Positions 14,771 to 19,364 of a DNA stretch of 19,364 nt are shown here, one piece after another; positions within the stretch are counted from its first letter, which is position 1; each line of letters begins with the position of its first letter. The notes under the pieces are model-generated. The model was not told the origin of the DNA. It made no database searches and was given only the letters and a program-made list of their open reading frames with translations. Made by a program: the position numbers and the translations under genes. Location of the stretch: assembly GCA_009698295.1 (NCBI GenBank), contig WLQO01000008.1, positions 1-19,364 of the forward strand. Direction: 5' to 3'. The DNA comes from Actinomycetota bacterium (GTDB lineage Bacteria; Actinomycetota; Actinomycetes; Nanopelagicales; Nanopelagicaceae).

Positions 14771-15714
14771 AACATCTATTATCAATAAACGATCTTTCTA
14801 AGGCTGAAGCTATTTCCATCCTAGATACAGCTCAAGAACTGGCACGCGTTAGCGATGGTCCGATGAAGAAGCTCCCTACATTGCGTGGCAGAACTATCGT
14901 TAATCTCTTTGCTGAAGATTCCACTCGGACACGTATCTCTTTCGAAGCTGCTGCCAAACGCTTATCTGCCGATGTAATTAATTTTTCGGCTAAAGGTTCG
15001 AGTATAAGTAAGGGTGAATCACTTAAAGATACTGCGCAAACTTTGCAGGCCATGGGAGCAGATGCGGTAATCATTCGTCATGGCGCTTCCGGTGCTGCGC
15101 AGAGACTGGCAGATTCTCATTGGATGTCCGGCGCGGTGATAAATGCTGGCGATGGCACACATGAGCATCCCAGCCAAGCCTTATTGGATGCATTTACAAT
15201 CCGTAGACATTTATCAAAAGGTGGCAGCGATCTAGCAGGGCTGCGCGTGGCAATTGTTGGTGATGTTCTACATTCGCGAGTTGCGAGATCGAATGTGCTC
15301 TTGTTATCTAAATTGGGTGCACATGTGGTTCTCGTTGCGCCGCCTACCTTATTGCCAGTAGGTGTAGAGAGTTGGCCCTGCGAAATCTCGTACGATCTCG
15401 ATGCGGTAATTAGCAACGTTGATGCTGTGATGATGTTACGGATTCAGTTGGAGAGAATGAATGAACTCTTCTTCCCTAATGCCCGCGAATATTCTCGCTA
15501 TTTCGGACTTAATAGCGATCGCATCAGAGCGCTTAAGGCGGATGCAATTGTGATGCATCCAGGACCAATGAATCGTGGTTTAGAAATAACTGCGGATGCT
15601 GCCGATGGAGCGCGCTCAGTTATTGTTGAACAAGTGGCTAATGGAGTAAGTATTCGAATGGCGATTTTATATTTACTTCTGGCCGGCAGCCAGGAAATTG
15701 GAGCGGCGCTATGA
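14767..15714 (+). CDS. pyrB: Aspartate carbamoyltransferase catalytic subunit
   Basis: PyrB condenses carbamoyl phosphate with aspartate, the first committed step of UMP synthesis. The 315-residue length fits the catalytic chain. The carbamoyl-phosphate loop STRTR begins at Ser52-Thr53-Arg54-Thr55. SISKGESLKD supplies the Ser and Lys of the second loop, and RHGASGAAQ the mid-domain contacts. GDGTHEHPSQALLD and HPGPMNRGLE carry the remaining conserved active-site residues. No regulatory chain gene (pyrI) follows, as usual in actinobacteria. AGGGAG lies about 7 nt upstream. The gene overlaps both pyrR and pyrC by 4 nt. Confidence 0.97.
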   Translation: MKHLLSINDLSKAEAISILDTAQELARVSDGPMKKLPTLRGRTIVNLFAEDSTRTRISFEAAAKRLSADVINFSAKGSSISKGESLKDTAQTLQAMGADAVIIRHGASGAAQRLADSHWMSGAVINAGDGTHEHPSQALLDAFTIRRHLSKGGSDLAGLRVAIVGDVLHSRVARSNVLLLSKLGAHVVLVAPPTLLPVGVESWPCEISYDLDAVISNVDAVMMLRIQLERMNELFFPNAREYSRYFGLNSDRIRALKADAIVMHPGPMNRGLEITADAADGARSVIVEQVANGVSIRMAILYLLLAGSQEIGAAL

Positions 15715-17021
15715 CCCAAACAAATTATCTACTCAAAGGAACTTGCCTTCCTGATGGAAGTAAGAGCGATATTGAAATTCGCGACGGCAAGATCACCGCA
15801 ATTGGCGCGATGCTTCCTAAAGCTGCGGATGCAATTGAAATTGATCTAACTGGATCGGTAGTACTTCCGGGACTTGTGGACTTGCACACCCACCTGCGAG
15901 AACCAGGTAAAGAAGATGCCGAAACAGTTTTATCCGGAACGATGGCTGCAGCAAAAGGCGGATTTGTCGCTGTTTCAGCGATGGCAAATACCTCGCCAGT
16001 TGCGGACACCGCAGGTGTAGTAGAGCAGGTGTATGCACTCGGTCAGAGCGCAGGATTCGCAGATGTCTTTCCGATCGGAGCAGTAACACAAGGCTTGCAA
16101 GGTGAGGCTCTCTCTGAAATTGGAGCAATGGCCGATTCACGAGCGCGAGTTCGTATCTTTAGCGATGATGGTAACTGCGTCTTCGATCCGCTCGTGATGC
16201 GTCGCGCGCTGGAGTATGTGAAGAAGTTTGATGGGGTCATTGCACAACATGCTCAAGATCCACGTTTAACAATCGGTGCACAGATGAATGAAGGTGAGAT
16301 TTCTTCACGATTAGGTTTGAAAGGTTGGCCGGCTGTTGCTGAGGAAGCAATTATCGCCCGCGATATCTTAATCGCCGATCACGTTAAATCACGTTTACAT
16401 ATATGCCACTTAACAACCGCCGGTGGCGTAGAAATTATTCGGTGGGCTAAAGCGCGTGGCATGGATGTGACCGCTGAAGTTACACCGCATCATTTACTGC
16501 TAACAGATGAGAGCGCGCTGAGTTACGATCCAATATTTAAAGTTAATCCACCGCTTCGCACTCAACGCGATGTTGAAGCCCTTCGCGAGGGATTAGCGGA
16601 TGGAACAATTGATATCGTCGCAACCGATCATGCTCCGCATCCCGCGGAAGCGAAAGAGTGCGAATGGCAAGAGGCAGCATTCGGCATGCTGGGGCTGGAG
16701 AGCGCGCTAGCGATCGTCAATCAGACTATGGTGGCTACAGGGTTGATGACATGGGAGGCGGTGGCAGATCGAATGAGTCATGCGCCAGCGCGTATCGGTC
16801 GTTACACCGATCATGGACAGAAGATTGCTATCGGCAACTTGGCTAACTTAACTGTTATCAACCCATCCCAGAGTTATCGAGTTGATCGTGATCTAGTTGC
16901 ATCCCGTAGCCGAAATACGCCCTTCCACGAAATGGATCTGCAAGGGGTAATCGCTGCCACTTTCTATCGTGGGCAACCAACTTATCTCAATGGCAAATTA
17001 ACTCCGCAAGGAGGTCGATAA
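15711..17021 (+). CDS. pyrC: Dihydroorotase, type I (metal-dependent, active)
   Basis: PyrC cyclises carbamoyl-aspartate to dihydroorotate. The 436-residue protein is an amidohydrolase of the class I type. The metal and catalytic residues can be traced: HTH (His59, His61) in LVDLHTHLREPG, the DDG motif (Asp152-Asp153), His180 in QHAQD, His233 in ICHLTT, and Asp306 in ATDHAPH. ANTSPVADTAG matches the substrate-binding segment usually written as PNTxPV. As all ligands are present, this is not one of the inactive PyrC-like chains found with some PyrB proteins. The end carries a strong ribosome-binding site for carA, and the stop overlaps its ATG. The membrane protein that Streptomyces places between pyrC and carA is absent. 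Confidence 0.96.
   Translation: MTQTNYLLKGTCLPDGSKSDIEIRDGKITAIGAMLPKAADAIEIDLTGSVVLPGLVDLHTHLREPGKEDAETVLSGTMAAAKGGFVAVSAMANTSPVADTAGVVEQVYALGQSAGFADVFPIGAVTQGLQGEALSEIGAMADSRARVRIFSDDGNCVFDPLVMRRALEYVKKFDGVIAQHAQDPRLTIGAQMNEGEISSRLGLKGWPAVAEEAIIARDILIADHVKSRLHICHLTTAGGVEIIRWAKARGMDVTAEVTPHHLLLTDESALSYDPIFKVNPPLRTQRDVEALREGLADGTIDIVATDHAPHPAEAKECEWQEAAFGMLGLESALAIVNQTMVATGLMTWEAVADRMSHAPARIGRYTDHGQKIAIGNLANLTVINPSQSYRVDRDLVASRSRNTPFHEMDLQGVIAATFYRGQPTYLNGKLTPQGGR
17008..17016 (+). promoter_or_regulatory. Consensus Shine-Dalgarno sequence of carA
   Basis: AAGGAGGTC is a full match to the anti-Shine-Dalgarno end of 16S rRNA and ends 4 nt before the ATG at 17021 (6 nt from the GGAGG core). It lies within the last codons of pyrC. 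Most other starts in this window have weak sites, so carA may be translated more independently of its upstream gene. Confidence 0.7.
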
Positions 17022-18148
17022 TGGGTAAAGCATTTCTCGTCTTAGATGACGGAAGGATCTTTGAAGGTAAATCTTGGGCGGCTACCGGTCGTACCTTTGG
17101 CGAGGCAGTTTTTCAAACCGGCATGACTGGATATCAAGAGACTTTGACTGATCCGAGTTATCACCGACAAGTCGTCGTGATGACCGCGCCACACATTGGA
17201 AATACAGGAGTTAATACGCCCGATAACGAATCAAAGAGAATTTGGGTGGCTGGTTTTGTAGTTCGTAATCCATCTACTGTGACCAGCAGCTGGCGAAGTG
17301 AGAAAGATTTAGAAGCCGAATTAATTGAACAAGGAATCGTTGGTATACAGGGCATTGATACGCGTGCGCTAACGCGACATCTGCGCGATCGTGGAGCTAT
17401 GCGAGTTGGAATCTTCTCTGATGTAGAAATTTCGAGAGAAGAAATGGTTATTGAAGTACGGAAAACGGAGGCAATGTCCGGTTCGTATCTCAGTGAGGAT
17501 GTCTCGACGAAAGAGCCGTATATCGTGCATGCCATCGGTGAGAAGAAATTTACAGTTGCTGCCATAGATTTAGGAATCAAGGGTGCAACTCCAAGAGCAC
17601 TTGCTGCACGCGGTGTGGAAGTTCACGTTCTGCCTTTTAATACAACTCTGCAGGAGATATTGGATCTGCACCCTGACGGTGTATTTCTGTCTAACGGTCC
17701 GGGCGACCCGGCGACCATGGATGGCGCCGTAGAACTTGTACGCGAGATTCTTTTAGAAGAGATTCCAATTTTTGGTATCTGTTTCGGCCATCAGATATTG
17801 GGTCGCGCACTTGGTTTTGATACTTACAAATTGCAATTTGGCCATCGCGGGATTAATCAACCGGTTATCGATAAAAAGACAGGTAAAGTAGAAATCACAG
17901 CGCATAATCACGGATTTGCAATTAAAGCGCCAACGGAAGGAACTTTTAATACGGTCTTCGGATCTGGTGAAGTCACACACGTTGGTTTAAATGATGGAGT
18001 CGTTGAAGGGCTGCAACTATTGGAACGAGGCGCCTTTAGCGTTCAGTACCATCCAGAAGCAGCAGCTGGTCCGCATGATGCTGCTTATCTCTTTGATCGC
18101 TTCATAGATTTAATGGTTAAGTACCCACGCAAGGTAGGTTCAATCTAA
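17021..18148 (+). CDS. carA: Carbamoyl-phosphate synthase small (glutaminase) subunit
   Basis: CarA hydrolyses glutamine and passes ammonia through a tunnel to CarB. It has 375 residues with the CPSase small-chain N-terminal domain (about 1-150, with FQTGMTGYQETLTDPSY) and a class I glutamine amidotransferase domain. The catalytic triad is visible: Cys254 in GICFGHQ, and His344 and Glu346 in QYHPEAA. LSNGPGDPA and HNHGFAI are further family motifs. All residues needed for glutaminase activity appear intact. Its TAATG overlap with pyrC and with carB keeps subunit synthesis coupled, and the product feeds both pyrimidine and arginine synthesis. Confidence 0.97.
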   Translation: MGKAFLVLDDGRIFEGKSWAATGRTFGEAVFQTGMTGYQETLTDPSYHRQVVVMTAPHIGNTGVNTPDNESKRIWVAGFVVRNPSTVTSSWRSEKDLEAELIEQGIVGIQGIDTRALTRHLRDRGAMRVGIFSDVEISREEMVIEVRKTEAMSGSYLSEDVSTKEPYIVHAIGEKKFTVAAIDLGIKGATPRALAARGVEVHVLPFNTTLQEILDLHPDGVFLSNGPGDPATMDGAVELVREILLEEIPIFGICFGHQILGRALGFDTYKLQFGHRGINQPVIDKKTGKVEITAHNHGFAIKAPTEGTFNTVFGSGEVTHVGLNDGVVEGLQLLERGAFSVQYHPEAAAGPHDAAYLFDRFIDLMVKYPRKVGSI

Positions 18149-19364
18149 TGCCACGCGATTTATCAATTAAGAGCGTCTTAGTTATCGGTTCGGGACCAAT
18201 TGTTATTGGACAAGCTTGTGAATTTGATTATTCCGGAACTCAGGCGTGCCGCGTCCTGCGCGCTGAAGGCATACGTGTAATCCTCGTTAATTCAAATCCG
18301 GCGACGATTATGACTGATCCTGAATTTGCCGATGCAACTTATATAGAGCCAATTACTCCAGAATTTATCGAAAAAATTATCGCCAAAGAGCGCCCTGATG
18401 CAGTCTTAGCAACCCTAGGTGGTCAAACGGCTCTCAACGCTGCTATCGGATTGCATAAAGCGGGCACTCTCGAAAGATATGGAACTCATTTGATTGGCGC
18501 AGATGTTGATGCCATCGAGCGCGGTGAGAATCGAGAAATCTTCCGCACGATTGTAGAAAAAATCGGGGGAGAATCTGCGAAATCCATTATCTGTCACACA
18601 ATGGAAGAGGTTCTTGCGGGAGCCGTTATTTTGCAATATCCAGTCGTCGTTCGCCCATCTTTCACAATGGGAGGACTTGGCTCTGGTATCGCCTTCGATG
18701 AGGAAAATTTGCGTCTTATTGCAGGTGCAGGGCTACGACATAGTCCAACTTCTGAAGTACTCCTTGAAGAGTCAATTTTGGGTTGGAAAGAGTATGAACT
18801 CGAGGTCATGCGCGATGCATCCGATAACGTAGTAATTGTCTGCAGTATTGAAAATATTGATCCGATGGGTGTTCACACTGGTGACTCGATCACCGTGGCT
18901 CCGGCACTTACGTTAACTGACGTCGAGTTCCAAAAGTTACGAAATCTTTCAATAGATATTATTCGTGAAGTCGGTGTTGCCACAGGTGGATGTAATATCC
19001 AATTCGCGGTAAATCCAAATGATGGCCGAATAATCGTGATCGAAATGAACCCCCGTGTTTCACGATCAAGTGCGCTGGCCTCAAAGGCGACTGGTTTTCC
19101 GATCGCTAAAATCGCCACCAAACTAGCCATTGGTTACACGCTAGATGAGATTAAAAATGATATTACCCAAGTAACTCCCGCCTCTTTCGAGCCGACTCTC
19201 GATTACATTGTTGTAAAAGCACCACGTTTTGCCTTTGAAAAGTTTGCAGATGCTGATCCACGATTAACCACCACGATGAAGAGCGTGGGCGAAGCAATGG
19301 CTATCGGTCGTTCTTTCCCTGAGGCTTTGATGAAGGCGCTGCGTTCTTTAGAGCGCAAGGAAGC
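18148..19364 (+). CDS. carB: Carbamoyl-phosphate synthase large subunit (3' truncated by window end)
   Basis: CarB makes carbamoyl phosphate from bicarbonate, ammonia and two ATP. The frame runs open from the ATG at 18148 to the end of the window, about 405 codons of a protein normally near 1,070-1,100 residues. What is present is the first ATP-grasp half (carboxyphosphate synthesis). It contains VIGSGPIVIGQACEFDYSG, NSNPATIMTDPEFAD, TLGGQTALN, VVRPSFTMGGLGSG, EESILGWKEYELEVMRD, DPMGVHTGDSITVAP and EMNPRVSRSSALASKATG. The oligomerisation region begins near residue 400. No frameshift or missing motif is seen. It starts on the carA stop (TAATG). Confidence 0.97.
   Translation, partial: MPRDLSIKSVLVIGSGPIVIGQACEFDYSGTQACRVLRAEGIRVILVNSNPATIMTDPEFADATYIEPITPEFIEKIIAKERPDAVLATLGGQTALNAAIGLHKAGTLERYGTHLIGADVDAIERGENREIFRTIVEKIGGESAKSIICHTMEEVLAGAVILQYPVVVRPSFTMGGLGSGIAFDEENLRLIAGAGLRHSPTSEVLLEESILGWKEYELEVMRDASDNVVIVCSIENIDPMGVHTGDSITVAPALTLTDVEFQKLRNLSIDIIREVGVATGGCNIQFAVNPNDGRIIVIEMNPRVSRSSALASKATGFPIAKIATKLAIGYTLDEIKNDITQVTPASFEPTLDYIVVKAPRFAFEKFADADPRLTTTMKSVGEAMAIGRSFPEALMKALRSLERKE

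Noticed and set aside
15817..16140. 107-codon minus-strand frame opposite pyrC
   Set aside because: Leu/Arg-rich shadow of the intact pyrC coding frame, with no recognisable domain.

Overview
The window is a dense block of housekeeping genes from an actinobacterium with unusually low GC for that phylum (mid-40s to about 50% by eye). The order glyoxalase-like hydrolase, hisS, aspS, DUF948 protein, alaS, ruvX, mltG, aroE, prepilin peptidase, aroC, aroK, aroB, aroQ, efp, nusB, bldD-like regulator, pyrR, pyrB, pyrC, carA, carB is the conserved actinobacterial one. Low GC, only about 380 bp of intergenic DNA in 19.4 kb and overlaps at 13 of 20 gene junctions suggest a streamlined freshwater lineage such as acI (Nanopelagicales: Planktophila/Nanopelagicus-like). 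That taxonomic placement is inference; no rRNA or other marker is present.

Region 1 (2-6617) is mostly tRNA charging. It holds the 3' part of a metallo-beta-lactamase-fold hydrolase, then HisRS, an AspRS with the His31 signature of non-discriminating enzymes, a small DUF948 membrane protein and AlaRS. Region 2 (6617-12522) carries ruvX, mltG (cell-wall lytic transglycosylase) and the shikimate genes aroE, aroC, aroK, aroB and aroQ, with a short A24 prepilin peptidase between aroE and aroC. Region 3 (12523-13620) is efp-nusB behind a 115-bp gap that can form several hairpins. Region 4 (13617-14111) is the only minus-strand gene, a BldD-type XRE regulator that keeps the RxD-X8-RxxD cyclic-di-GMP signature. 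Region 5 (14112-19364) is the pyrimidine operon pyrR-pyrB-pyrC-carA-carB, with carB cut by the window end.

The clearest regulatory element is a PyrR-binding loop just before pyrR. It has the CNGNGA hexaloop, and its lower stem pairs with the pyrR Shine-Dalgarno sequence. This predicts the translational-repression mode described for mycobacteria: PyrR with UMP closes the loop and shuts down the operon, whose genes are coupled by ATGA/TAATG overlaps. The prepilin peptidase, and the bldD-like gene on the other strand, have -10-like elements 7-8 nt from their start codons and no Shine-Dalgarno sequence, so leaderless transcripts are likely.

I see no mobile elements, CRISPR arrays, tRNA or rRNA genes and no sign of recent transfer. 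No wholly new system is evident. The points most worth a second look are the BldD-like c-di-GMP receptor beside the pyr operon, the structured efp leader and the leaderless prepilin peptidase inside the aro cluster.
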